From assembly GCF_947493425.1 (NCBI RefSeq), contig NZ_CANLRP010000005.1, forward strand, positions 62,001-126,000: a DNA stretch of 64,000 nt. Direction: 5' to 3'. The notes under the pieces were generated by a model that saw only the letters and a list, made by a program, of their open reading frames with translations, had not been told where the DNA came from and searched no databases. Shown in pieces: positions 16,319 through 27,123 of this stretch. How positions within the stretch are numbered: the stretch's first letter is position 1; the number at the start of each line of letters is the position of its first letter. The DNA is from an uncultured Microscilla sp. (GTDB taxonomy: Bacteria > Bacteroidota > Bacteroidia > Cytophagales > Microscillaceae). The translations under genes and the position numbers were made by a program.

Positions 16319-17374
16319 TTATTGCCAGTTACCAGCTGTACTAGGCTCGTCTTTTGAGCCCACCTTCAGAGGCTTTTCTTTCAAGATGGTGAGCTTATCC
16401 TCTACATCTTTCAGAATTGTCTGGTAGTCTGTCATTTTATCATCCCAAGGAGCAAGTCGGGTTTGATATTTCTTAAACTTTTCTACCAACTCTTGATACT
16501 CTGCACTTGCTTTCTTGTCAGCTTCCTCCAGAGCTCTCATACGTTTGCGAATGGCTTTAGCATCGTCATCTAATATTTTCTTTCGCTCATTCTTTACATA
16601 TAGCATATTGTTGGTCAGTGTCTCCTTCTTTTGCTTTAAAGCTTTTATTTTATCTTTAATCGGTACACGCTTGGCAGGATCAAACTCTCCTCCACGTTTA
16701 GGGTTGATAGGAGCTGCATCTTTTATCTCAAAAACAGGAACCAACACACCACCTTTACGAATAGTATCAGCAAACCACTCAAACTTTAATTGCTTGCCTC
16801 CATTACTTGGGATTACTGCAATGTTCTCAATATCATTGGCAAATTTGATCATACGCTCAATGTGAGAAATCTGAATTTGTGTTTTTGCGTTTGCCTTGTC
16901 TTCTTTCAAACGATTAAGAATTCGTTCTTTGGTTGAGATGATTTGTAAAGTATCAATTTTTACAATTACACTGTCATTGCCTAAATCCTTTTCTTTTTTT
17001 TCTACAATAGGAATTTTTCCATTTTTGAAAAAGTTAATCAACTCCTCAGGTTTATCCGCATACATTCCTTTTTGTTTTGCTAACTCTTCCTGAATATCAC
17101 GAATTAAGGTAAGTTTTGCAATAATCTTTTTTTCCACATTATCAATCTCTGTTTGCTGATCAATGGGAACTTTTACCCCCATAACCATAAACACCAACAA
17201 ATACACCCCTAATGGTAATACCGCTACTGTGCTTGCCAGATTATATGAAATTTTCTTGGTGACAGCCAAAGCAATTACTGCACCCACTACTACCAAGTAT
17301 ACAATCAAATATACTGGTTGTACAAATCCGAACAAATTCGAAATAATTTCGCTTATTTGATTAAAAAAGCCCAT
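16319..17374 (-). CDS. Two-segment membrane protein with long coiled coil
   Basis: 351 residues. Two membrane segments (about 20-38 and 45-67) are followed by a long charged helical region: residues 70-115 (IDQQTEIDNVEKKIIAKL...), 145-190 and 235-340 (KIKALKQKKETLTNNM, RKRMRALEEADKKASAEY). The layout suggests a membrane-anchored coiled-coil scaffold. No enzymatic motif is seen and I do not recognise a named family. It stands alone between the DUF3822 gene and a long spacer. Confidence 0.7.
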   Translation of the reverse strand: MGFFNQISEIISNLFGFVQPVYLIVYLVVVGAVIALAVTKKISYNLASTVAVLPLGVYLLVFMVMGVKVPIDQQTEIDNVEKKIIAKLTLIRDIQEELAKQKGMYADKPEELINFFKNGKIPIVEKKEKDLGNDSVIVKIDTLQIISTKERILNRLKEDKANAKTQIQISHIERMIKFANDIENIAVIPSNGGKQLKFEWFADTIRKGGVLVPVFEIKDAAPINPKRGGEFDPAKRVPIKDKIKALKQKKETLTNNMLYVKNERKKILDDDAKAIRKRMRALEEADKKASAEYQELVEKFKKYQTRLAPWDDKMTDYQTILKDVEDKLTILKEKPLKVGSKDEPSTAGNWQ

Positions 17375-18033
17375 TGTCCTATCAGTTTTTTGTTACGCAA
17401 TTATAAATAATTTTTATTGACTATATCTTGTTTCAGGCGTTTTTTTTTATAATTGATGAATTGCCAAAATAATATTAGGTAAACTTTGTCGTTCAATCTA
17501 TCAATTATAAATTGCCCTCAATACAATTAATGCTTTCAGCATGATTAAACAATCTAGAGAGGCTTTTACAGTATTTACTCCCTATCTATAAACTTGAAGT
17601 GCAAACTTATAACATTTTTAAGTATGCACAAATATAACTAACATTCTAGTTATAAAAAAACGCTCATCTTTATTCCATAGAAAGTTTCAAATGTAATGTT
17701 TATATAAAGATTTTGAGGTAAAAACTCATCAAACCTTGCAAATAATGGTCTGTTTGGGCATTTTGAGGGTATAAGGAGGTAAGAATATTTTTAAAACCAC
17801 AGGAATCCCTGTTAAAAATGTGTTAATTATGAAAAAGTGGCGTTAAAATAACTTCTTCTGAAAACAAAAATGAGTTTATATTGTTTAGAATGTAGATTTA
17901 TTGAGAATAAAATCATAATTTTGCATAAGATTAAAGGTCAACACGTGGTTGCTACCTTATGTTCTTTGAAGCATTAAAACGTAACCATTTATTAGGTTTT
18001 CATAATTGTAAGTTTTTGATTAGTTAGGTTTTG
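17375..18033. other. Long AT-rich spacer
   Basis: About 660 bases upstream of the coiled-coil gene and of the terminators near 18.05 kb. The part before 17900 is AT-rich with no supported frame or repeat. The part from 17916 holds a promoter-like box and a possible small RNA, listed separately. Confidence 0.5.
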
Positions 18034-18070
18034 TAGACTCCTGGATGATATTCTCGGAGTCTATTTTTTT
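17930..18070 (+). ncRNA. Candidate small RNA (or leader with a 22-codon frame)
   Basis: An exact TAnnTTTG box (TAATTTTG, 17916-17923) would start a transcript near 17930; a strong terminator ends it at about 18070. No gene lies between on this strand except a 22-codon frame (17959-18027, MFFEALKRNHLLGFHNCKFL and two more residues). I do not recognise a known RNA family. A good TTTG box upstream is missing, so the promoter is only partly supported. Confidence 0.4.
18034..18070 (+). terminator. Rho-independent terminator on plus strand
   Basis: TAGACTCC (18034-18041), 14-base loop, GGAGTCTA (18056-18063), then seven T (18064-18070). The only plus-strand transcript it could end is the candidate small RNA. 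Confidence 0.8.
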
Positions 18071-18083
18071 GCCTCAACAAATA

Positions 18084-18118
18084 AAAGAGCAACGAATCTG
18101 TCAGACCCATTGCTCTTT
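18084..18118 (-). terminator. Terminator of the bacilliredoxin gene
   Basis: AAAGAGCAA (18084-18092) and TTGCTCTTT (18110-18118) form a perfect 9-bp stem. Read on the minus strand it is followed by TTTTATTTG, 30 bases past the stop of the gene. Confidence 0.75.
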
Positions 18119-18147
18119 ACAATATTTATTAAAAAGTTAGCTGGCTA

Positions 18148-18567
18148 CTACTTGCAGTGCTCATCAAAAGCGCCCAACAAGTTGTCAGCAATCATTTGTG
18201 GCGTACGGCCTTCTATATGATGACGCTCCACAAAGTGAACCAATTCTCCGTCTTTGAACAAAGCCACTGAGGGTGACGATGGAGGATAAGGCAACATGTA
18301 TTCACGCGCTTTGGCAGTTGCTTCTTTATCTACCCCAGCAAAAACAGTTACTACTGAATCTGGCTTATGAGCAGTTTCAGATAAAGCAAGTTTAATACCT
18401 GGGCGAGCAGCTCCAGCAGCACAACCACATACAGAGTTTATCACCATCAAAGCAGTTCCTTTGGCATCTTTAAAAAAGCCATCTACATCTTCTACAGTCT
18501 TTAGCTCCTGAACACCTGCCTGGGTTAAATCAAGACGCATTGGAACAACTAATTCTTCTGGGTACAT
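18148..18567 (-). CDS. Bacilliredoxin (BrxA/BrxB, DUF1094 family)
   Basis: 139 residues. The opening MYPEELVVPMR and the CGC active site in NSVCGCAAGAARPG (Cys47 and Cys49) identify the bacilliredoxin family. In Firmicutes these proteins remove bacillithiol from oxidised proteins; in Bacteroidota the same family is widespread and the low-molecular-weight thiol partner is presumed to be bacillithiol too. Cytoplasmic, monocistronic, with a terminator just downstream. Confidence 0.93.
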   Translation of the reverse strand: MYPEELVVPMRLDLTQAGVQELKTVEDVDGFFKDAKGTALMVINSVCGCAAGAARPGIKLALSETAHKPDSVVTVFAGVDKEATAKAREYMLPYPPSSPSVALFKDGELVHFVERHHIEGRTPQMIADNLLGAFDEHCK

Positions 18568-18755
18568 AATTATCCTAAGTTTAAAAATTAATACAATAGT
18601 TGAATTGACAATTGCTAAAACGTAACTATGGACAAAACATAGTCAATAACAATTATACTGTTTTTGATGTTTTTAGAGTATTGTTTAAAACTTGCTTGTT
18701 GTCTTTTTTGGTAGTACAACAGAGCTTCGTAAACACGCATTAAACATACCCTTAT

Positions 18756-19082
18756 TTATAAAAAGCCTAACTCAAGTTTGGCTGCCTCTGACATCATATC
18801 CTGATGGTATGGGGGTTCAAAGGTCATGTCCAATTCCACATCATTTACTCCCTCTATAGCCAATACTTTATTTTTTACCTCAGCGGGTAACTCTTCTACT
18901 GAGGGGCAATTGGGTGTAGTTAATGTCATTAAAATATATACATTGTTTACCGGAAAAACTTTGATTTCGTAAATCAAACCTAACTCATATATATCTATTG
19001 GTATTTCCGGGTCGTATACAGTCTTCAATGCCTCTACAACTTTCTCTTTCAAGTCAGGCGTTTCGAGTTGATTAGTTTTCAT
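18756..19082 (-). CDS. MIP18/DUF59 family iron-sulfur assembly protein
   Basis: 108 residues from the ATG at 19082 (MKTNQLETPDLKEKVVEAL). A longer frame reaches 19154, but its extra 24 residues (KRKRGESNTQKK...) do not look like the family and precede an A-rich leader. The domain has the DUF59 pattern: TVYDPEIPIDIYELGLIYEI, then TLTTPNCPSVEELPAEV with the conserved Cys, and a closing EPPYHQDMM. Family members such as SufT and PaaD act in Fe-S cluster maturation. SufE lies 130 bases upstream on the same strand, which supports a role in the SUF pathway. Confidence 0.88.
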   Translation of the reverse strand: MKTNQLETPDLKEKVVEALKTVYDPEIPIDIYELGLIYEIKVFPVNNVYILMTLTTPNCPSVEELPAEVKNKVLAIEGVNDVELDMTFEPPYHQDMMSEAAKLELGFL

Positions 19083-19213
19083 ATTTTCTTTTTTTTGGGT
19101 GTTACTTTCCCCTCTTTTTCTTTTAGAAAACAGGTAAAAAGAAAGGCTTGTCACCAGATAAAACCATTTTTATCTTTTTTGCACCTTGTACATAGCAGCA
19201 CATTCTTGGTTTT

Positions 19214-19636
19214 TTAGCCTACCTTTGACTGATAAGCTACTCCATATAACTTCATCTGCTTAATCATAGCTGCCAGTCCATTGGCACGCGTCATAGACAA
19301 ATGCTGTTTCATTCCTATTTTATCAATAAAGTACAACTCTGATGTTGCAATGCTTTCAGGCTTATGCCCTGATAGTACACGAATAAGCAAACTTACCAAA
19401 CCTTTTACAATGATAGAATCACTGTCCCCATCAAAAACTAACTTATCAGCTTCCATACGTGTATGTAACCACACATTTGACTGGCATCCTTTGATTTTAT
19501 TGTCAGTAGTCTTGTATTCTTCACTCAAGGGGGCTAGTTTTTTACCCATTTCGATAATGTAGCTATATTTATCTTCCCAAGTATCGAAAAGAGAAAAGTC
19601 CTCTATAATTTCATCTTGAATTTCTTGAATGCTCAT
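19214..19636 (-). CDS. sufE: Cysteine desulfurase activator SufE
   Basis: 140 residues from ATG 19636 (MSIQEIQDEIIEDFSLFDTW); an upstream frame to 19669 adds 11 residues that are unlikely to be translated. SufE accepts persulfide sulfur from SufS. The acceptor Cys51 is in the family signature KIKGCQSNVWL, and the C-terminal GMKQHLSMTRANGL is also typical. It is the likely first gene of a pair with the MIP18-type gene downstream. The other suf genes are not in the window. Confidence 0.93.
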   Translation of the reverse strand: MSIQEIQDEIIEDFSLFDTWEDKYSYIIEMGKKLAPLSEEYKTTDNKIKGCQSNVWLHTRMEADKLVFDGDSDSIIVKGLVSLLIRVLSGHKPESIATSELYFIDKIGMKQHLSMTRANGLAAMIKQMKLYGVAYQSKVG

Positions 19637-20054
19637 AAATCTAATGTTTGTAAAGTGCAAAATTAACAAATAAACCCCTCAGTTAAAATAATAGGGAGGA
19701 GTTCTTGTTATTTTTTAGCTTTATTGCTCCATTATCAAGCAACTGAATAAGTCGTAAAGCTATAACACAATATGGGGAGATAAGGTTTAAAAATGTAGGA
19801 GAGTACCCATTTTGCAACAAGCACTCCTGGTAGTTTTAAGGAAGCAAACAAGAAATAACCTACCCATTTTGCAGCTGCTCTTTTGCCCCAAGACTTTGTT
19901 ACTTTTAGCCTTTGGCAGAGCTCGGCACAGCAAGGCTGTAGCCTCGGTTTGCAGCCGTAGCTCTGCTATGACTTTAAAAAGTGCCGCGTCTCAGAATAAA
20001 ATAGTTAGCAAAGAACGGGGATCCTATTTTTTAATTGCTCCCTAAAGGCTTGGG
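19637..20054. other. Spacer containing a dispersed palindromic repeat
   Basis: 418 bases between sufE and the sensor gene. It contains two copies of TACCCATTTTGCA (near 19805 and 19861) and, at 19903-20002, a copy of the core shared with the element at 7902-8159. No gene is supported. A 77-codon plus-strand frame is inside the repeat. Confidence 0.6.
19903..20002. repeat. Dispersed intergenic repeat core
   Basis: About 100 bases alignable by eye to 7991-8117. Both run TTTAGCC(G/T)TTGGCAGAG, then CTCGGCACAGCAAxGCTGTAGCC, TCGGTT, a TAGC..GCTAT stem and end GCxTCTxA. The other copy has about 30 extra bases (a GAAACAAGTTCGGGA stem). No terminal inverted repeat with duplication could be found for this copy, so it may be a decayed element. 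Confidence 0.6.
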
Positions 20055-22187
20055 TTAACCTCTAAGTGTGTCAATAATTCGGTCTTTTTCTTCTATTTGC
20101 TTCGCAAAGTCTTCTTTGAGTCTTTTTAATTTAAGATTGGCATTTTCTCTCACCTCTTTAATTCTTTTCATCACCTTCTCTTCATTTGCTTGTAATGCCT
20201 GAAGCTGCTCATTAATACGCCCCTCTTGTTCTTTTTGCTTGGTAATTTCGTAGCCAATAGAGTTTATTTTCTTTAGCTTTCCCTTGGCATCATATACCGG
20301 GTACACTATTTCGTACAGCCAAAACTTATGACCATCTTTGGCATAACGAACAAATTCACCTTTGACCAACTTACCCTCTACTATGCTATTCCATTCTTTT
20401 TGTACTGCTCCTGCCTTATGGCGCAGCAACACCGTATAATGCCTTCCTACAAGTTCGGCACGACTATAACCAGAAACTTTTTGAATAAGTGCATTAGCCT
20501 CTGTATAATTACCGTCAGCATCCAGTTCCAACACCGTAAATGATTCGTTAATCACATTTAGTTCAGCTTCCAGCTCACGATTGACCTGCTCCATGTGGCT
20601 TTTAGTTGTAATTAACTCCTTCATTGTCTGCTCTTTTTCTTTGTCACGAATTCTTACTTGCTTTGCCATTTGCTGTGACTCATGCAAAAGTTGTTGATTT
20701 TGAATGGAGGTTTTTACTCTGGAAATAGTTCCTGCAATACTCTCGCTCAACTGTTTGACAAAATCAATTTTATATTCAGGAAACTCGTCAAAAGATGCTA
20801 ATTCTACCACTCCCATTAGTTGGTCATCTCCAGTAAGTAAGGGCACAATCAAGATACTTTTTGGTCTGGCACCTCCCAAGCCAGAAGAGAGTTCTATATA
20901 GTCGTAAGGAATATCTGTCACATATACTACATCTGTTTCGCGCCAGGCTTGTCCTACTAAGCCATCTTCTTTTGTCAATTCTTTTTTAAGATACTTTGTC
21001 CGGTTATAAGCATAAGATGCTTTCAACTCCAATACAGGTTCACTGGCTGTTCCTTGTTCATTCAACACAAATATGCCTCCTTGGTTAATCTCAAGATACT
21101 TTACCAGATTGGTGATAATGCTTTCATAAAACAACTCAAAACTCTGCTCTTCATCGTTTCGCAAAATATTTCCAAACTTTGCAAAACCTTCGTTAAACCA
21201 GTTACGCTGCTGGTTAGCTACTGCAATTTGTCTCAAGCTATTCTGCATCTTTGCCAATGACTGCCCTACATCTCCTTGTTCGTCGAACACCTGTATATCT
21301 GTATCAAAGTTTCCGGTTCCTACTTCTTCGGCAAATACTTCAAGCTTTCTAAAGCTATCTGTTAATTCATCTATTTTATCTACCAAATCATTCATTTCAT
21401 ACACAGATTTCCTGAGTTTTCCGGGAAACTTACCATGCAATAAATTGTTGATGTGTTGCTTTAGCTCTTCTACAAAACTAATGGTGCGAGGCAATACAAT
21501 GAAAGAAATGATAATGCCTGCCATTAAAATAAAAAAAGCAAACACAGCATAATAATTAGCATTGCTTAGGTTTTTACGTTTAAGCAATGCCATACGATCT
21601 TTGAGTGCTACTTCGTGGTACACAACAGCCTCGTTTAAGGTACGGTGTATATTAATGCTCAAATTATTAATCTGGCGATCTATATCTTCAAAATCTTGTG
21701 ATGCTTGAGTAGGCTTCTTATCATCAAACACTCCGTCATTCTGTGTAGTCAAAGCAGAAAAGTCAAATTTATTCAAACGCCCAAATTGCTTTTCTAATGT
21801 AATCATTAAACCACGTACTTGTTTTACCTTTTGCTTCAATGCTTTTTCATCAAGCTTGTTGCTTATGTTCGATAAAGAGTCTAGGTAAGTCTCCGCACGG
21901 TTACTCCAGATAGAATCTATATTAGTGGTGTGTTTGAACAGAACCCGGCTTTTACGCAAGTGGATAGAGGTTTGAACTGCTATATCCAGGTTCTGGCAAT
22001 TCCGCTGAATGTCTTGGTGGCGATTTTTAATAGTAGTTAACTCTTTGTTTTGATCCTGTGCTCTAAGGGTAATCAAATACCATCCACTGGCAAACACCCA
22101 AAACAAAGGCACATACAACCAAAACAACCTACCGATAACGGAGTTGCGCTGAAACAACGTATTTAAGCCATATTTTTGTTCTTTCAT
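20055..22187 (-). CDS. HAMP–GAF–PAS membrane sensor without an output domain
   Basis: 710 residues. Membrane segments at about 20-40 and 208-230 enclose a helical extracytoplasmic sensor region. A HAMP-like region (232-330) follows, then a GAF domain (about 355-490; GGIFVLNEQG, LVGQAWRETDVVYVTDIP), a coiled coil, a PAS domain (about 545-660; SFTVLELDADGNYTEANALI, GYSRAELVGRHYTVLL, KDGHKFWLYEIVYPV) and a C-terminal coiled coil ending IIDTLRG. No histidine kinase, methyl-accepting, GGDEF or phosphatase domain follows, although the architecture is that of Cytophagales sensor kinases. It probably signals through a partner protein. Monocistronic. Confidence 0.85.
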   Translation of the reverse strand: MKEQKYGLNTLFQRNSVIGRLFWLYVPLFWVFASGWYLITLRAQDQNKELTTIKNRHQDIQRNCQNLDIAVQTSIHLRKSRVLFKHTTNIDSIWSNRAETYLDSLSNISNKLDEKALKQKVKQVRGLMITLEKQFGRLNKFDFSALTTQNDGVFDDKKPTQASQDFEDIDRQINNLSINIHRTLNEAVVYHEVALKDRMALLKRKNLSNANYYAVFAFFILMAGIIISFIVLPRTISFVEELKQHINNLLHGKFPGKLRKSVYEMNDLVDKIDELTDSFRKLEVFAEEVGTGNFDTDIQVFDEQGDVGQSLAKMQNSLRQIAVANQQRNWFNEGFAKFGNILRNDEEQSFELFYESIITNLVKYLEINQGGIFVLNEQGTASEPVLELKASYAYNRTKYLKKELTKEDGLVGQAWRETDVVYVTDIPYDYIELSSGLGGARPKSILIVPLLTGDDQLMGVVELASFDEFPEYKIDFVKQLSESIAGTISRVKTSIQNQQLLHESQQMAKQVRIRDKEKEQTMKELITTKSHMEQVNRELEAELNVINESFTVLELDADGNYTEANALIQKVSGYSRAELVGRHYTVLLRHKAGAVQKEWNSIVEGKLVKGEFVRYAKDGHKFWLYEIVYPVYDAKGKLKKINSIGYEITKQKEQEGRINEQLQALQANEEKVMKRIKEVRENANLKLKRLKEDFAKQIEEKDRIIDTLRG

Positions 22188-22269
22188 CCGTATATTGCGT
22201 CTTTGATAAAGTGGCTGTATATCACCACCAAAACAATTGATTCAATCAATCATGTTGCTTTATATGTTA

Positions 22270-22309
22270 CCAGTGCACAAGCGAGTGTTTTGACAGGCTT
22301 ATGCACTGG
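22270..22309 (-). terminator. Hairpin downstream of ppk1
   Basis: CCAGTGCA (22270-22277) and TGCACTGG (22302-22309) form a perfect 8-bp stem about 50 bases past the ppk1 stop. There is no T run beside it, so the terminator role is only probable. Confidence 0.5.
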
Positions 22310-22358
22310 CAATATTCAGGGAAAAATTATGCCAAGTTAAAAGCTATAGTACAATCTT

Positions 22359-24575
22359 TTAGAATAACTTGGTTTCCAGAATTGTTTGTTCGTTTACTTC
22401 AAAAAACTCTTCGTGTAAGTTAAAAGGCTCCTCGTCTCCACTGACCTTTGTTTTGATAAAGTTTCCATTTTCTTGCATCATATATGAGTTCATATTATCC
22501 CTTAGGTTATAATCAAGTATATGCATTGCTTGCTTTTTCACACCTTCGTCTACCATCAAAAACACCGATTCTATACGACGATCAAAACTTCGTACCATAG
22601 AGTCGGCACTTCCACCATAAATTTTTGGGTCGCCATTGTTATGAAAATAAAACATACGTGAGTGTTCCAGATAGTCTCCCACAATTGATTTTACCATAAT
22701 GTTTTCACTTAAGCCTACTCGTTGGGGACGAATACAACAAATGCCTCTTACAATTAACTTGATTTGCACACCTGCTTTAGATGCTGCATACAACTCATCA
22801 ATCATCCGTTTATCTTCCAGTGAATTCATTTTCATTACAATACCACTCGTCAATCCTTTTTGAGCATTTTTTGCTTCATTCTGAATAAGCTTAATCAACT
22901 CATTGCGTAAGTCACGAGGGGCAGTAAGCAAATACTCATAATGATGAGGTTGGGAATGTCCAGTAATCACATTAAAAAACTCAGAAACATCATGGGCATA
23001 AGTTTCATTGGTAGTGAGCATGCCAATGTCGGTGTATAACCTTGATGTACTTTCATTGTAATTACCACTTGCCAAATGTACATAACGGGTGACACTTTGC
23101 TCTTCTTTACGTACAATTAACAACATTTTTGTATGCGTTTTATACCGTCCTATGCCATGAATAACATAACACCCAGCCTTTTGTAGTCTCTCTGCTTCAC
23201 GAATATTATTTTCTTCATCAAAACGCGCCTTTAGCTCAAACAATACTGATACGTGCTTCCCATTTTCAGCCGCTTTTTGCAAAGCACTGGTTACTCTGGA
23301 ATGTTTGGCCAGGCGGTATATAGTAATTTTAATTGCCAATACATCTGGGTCTTCTGCGGCATCTTCCAAAATGTGTAAAAGTGGCTCAATACTATGATAA
23401 GGGTGATGTAATAATATGTCGCTTTCTTTGAGGTGTTCAAAATAATCGACATCAGGATCTATCAACCCTATTGGCAATATGGGTGAATGTATAGGGGGGT
23501 ATTTGTCTTTAAAGTTTTCGTGCCCTGCAATGCTAAACAAACTAGTATAGTCCATCAATGTGTCATTCACAAAAACATTGTCATCGTCTAGTTGCCAACG
23601 ACGTTTCAGGTTTTTCATTAACCAGGTCGAATACCCTTTCTCCACTTCTATTCTTACTACCCGACCTGTTTTACGAGTTTTTATTTTTTGCTTAATTTCA
23701 TCTATAAAATCAGCTTCAATGTCATCACTCTCTTCTAAAGATATATCACCATTACGGGTAACCCTAAACAAAGAAACTGATACAATGTCTATGTTACGAT
23801 AAAGTTTGTTGATTTGCCAGTGAATAATACGCTCAATAGGCACAAAAATAATTTCGTCATCTTCTCTCTCAAATTCATAAAAACGGGGTAAGTTTTGAGG
23901 GACTTGCACAAAAGAAAATCGACGCTCATCTTTATCAGTGCTTTGCAGGTTGCGGGTGACCACCCCAAAGGTCAAAACCTTGTTCATTAACACAGGGAAG
24001 GTTCGATAGTTATCGTACACCATTGGGGTAAGCATAGGAAAGATAGTTCGCATAAAATAAACCGCAGCTTCATCTTTTTCTGCATCTGTAAGCCCTTCTA
24101 TACCCAGTATTTGAAACCCATTCTCCTTAAACTTAGGCTTTAATACCTCTTTGAAATGCGCATGCTGTGCTTGGGTAAAATCTTGAATTTCTTCAAACAA
24201 CAGCTTTTTAAAAGGCTTCTCGCGTAAACCCGAATAATCTATTCTTTCTTTGCCATAGTCTATGTAGTTGTATAAACTCCCTACACGAATCATAAAAAAC
24301 TCATCCAGATTTGAAGCTGTAATTGCCAAAAACTTCAACTGGTCATAAATATTACGCTTAGGAATGCGCGCCTGGTCTAACACACGGCGATTAAACAACA
24401 TCCAGCTTAAGTCACGACTAATATAGTTACTTTGCTCAATGAGGTTGGCAATGCGTTTATTTGTAATAGGCTTAGGCACAATGTGTCCATCACGCTTCTC
24501 TTTTTCAATAGCACCTGTTGGAGTGTTCTTCTTTTTATCTGATATCTTGTCTTTATTTTCTTTTTTGGCAATCAT
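22359..24575 (-). CDS. ppk1: Polyphosphate kinase 1
   Basis: 738 residues, close to the usual 690-720 plus a charged N-terminal extension of about 45 residues (KKENKDKISDKKKNT...). It reversibly makes polyphosphate from ATP. Visible are the N-domain RDLSWMLFNRRVL and NLDEFFMIRVGSL, the LLHHPYHSIEPLL region, the phospholipase-D-like HTKMLLIVRKE motif with the catalytic His, RYVHLASGNYN, and YGGSADSMVRSFDRRIE near the C-terminus. A phosphate permease gene lies in the same strand 2.5 kb away, with gyrB between, so co-regulation is possible but not shown. Confidence 0.95.
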   Translation of the reverse strand: MIAKKENKDKISDKKKNTPTGAIEKEKRDGHIVPKPITNKRIANLIEQSNYISRDLSWMLFNRRVLDQARIPKRNIYDQLKFLAITASNLDEFFMIRVGSLYNYIDYGKERIDYSGLREKPFKKLLFEEIQDFTQAQHAHFKEVLKPKFKENGFQILGIEGLTDAEKDEAAVYFMRTIFPMLTPMVYDNYRTFPVLMNKVLTFGVVTRNLQSTDKDERRFSFVQVPQNLPRFYEFEREDDEIIFVPIERIIHWQINKLYRNIDIVSVSLFRVTRNGDISLEESDDIEADFIDEIKQKIKTRKTGRVVRIEVEKGYSTWLMKNLKRRWQLDDDNVFVNDTLMDYTSLFSIAGHENFKDKYPPIHSPILPIGLIDPDVDYFEHLKESDILLHHPYHSIEPLLHILEDAAEDPDVLAIKITIYRLAKHSRVTSALQKAAENGKHVSVLFELKARFDEENNIREAERLQKAGCYVIHGIGRYKTHTKMLLIVRKEEQSVTRYVHLASGNYNESTSRLYTDIGMLTTNETYAHDVSEFFNVITGHSQPHHYEYLLTAPRDLRNELIKLIQNEAKNAQKGLTSGIVMKMNSLEDKRMIDELYAASKAGVQIKLIVRGICCIRPQRVGLSENIMVKSIVGDYLEHSRMFYFHNNGDPKIYGGSADSMVRSFDRRIESVFLMVDEGVKKQAMHILDYNLRDNMNSYMMQENGNFIKTKVSGDEEPFNLHEEFFEVNEQTILETKLF

Positions 24576-24619
24576 CGTGTTAGTCTATTTTCGGCTTATA
24601 CTAAACAAATCAATAAAAA

Positions 24620-24671
24620 TTGGGAAATCGGTTCAGAATACTAAAAAAACTCTGAATTACCAATTTCCCAA
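24620..24671 (-). terminator. Long interrupted hairpin between gyrB and ppk1
   Basis: TTGGGAAAT (24620-24628) pairs with ATTTCCCAA (24663-24671), and inside it GGTTCAGA with TCTGAAT-ACC. On the minus strand the stem is followed by TTTTTATTG. It lies 140 bases past gyrB and just upstream of ppk1, so it most likely ends gyrB transcription. Confidence 0.65.
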
Positions 24672-24810
24672 AAGTTAAATTTATGCGATATGATCTTGTA
24701 AATAATTAATTCAAAATCGTTGTCTGTTTTTTGAGTAAAAGCTCAAAGAATGAAAAACAATATTTACTTCAAACCAGAAAATTATTGAGAACCAATCACT
24801 CGCCATTAAA

Positions 24811-27123
<2,313 letters not shown>

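Noticed and set aside
19637-20054. A GGGAG-ended mobile element between sufE and the sensor gene
   Set aside because: Possible ends (GGGAG near 19694, CTCCC near 20037) share only six bases and lack a target duplication.
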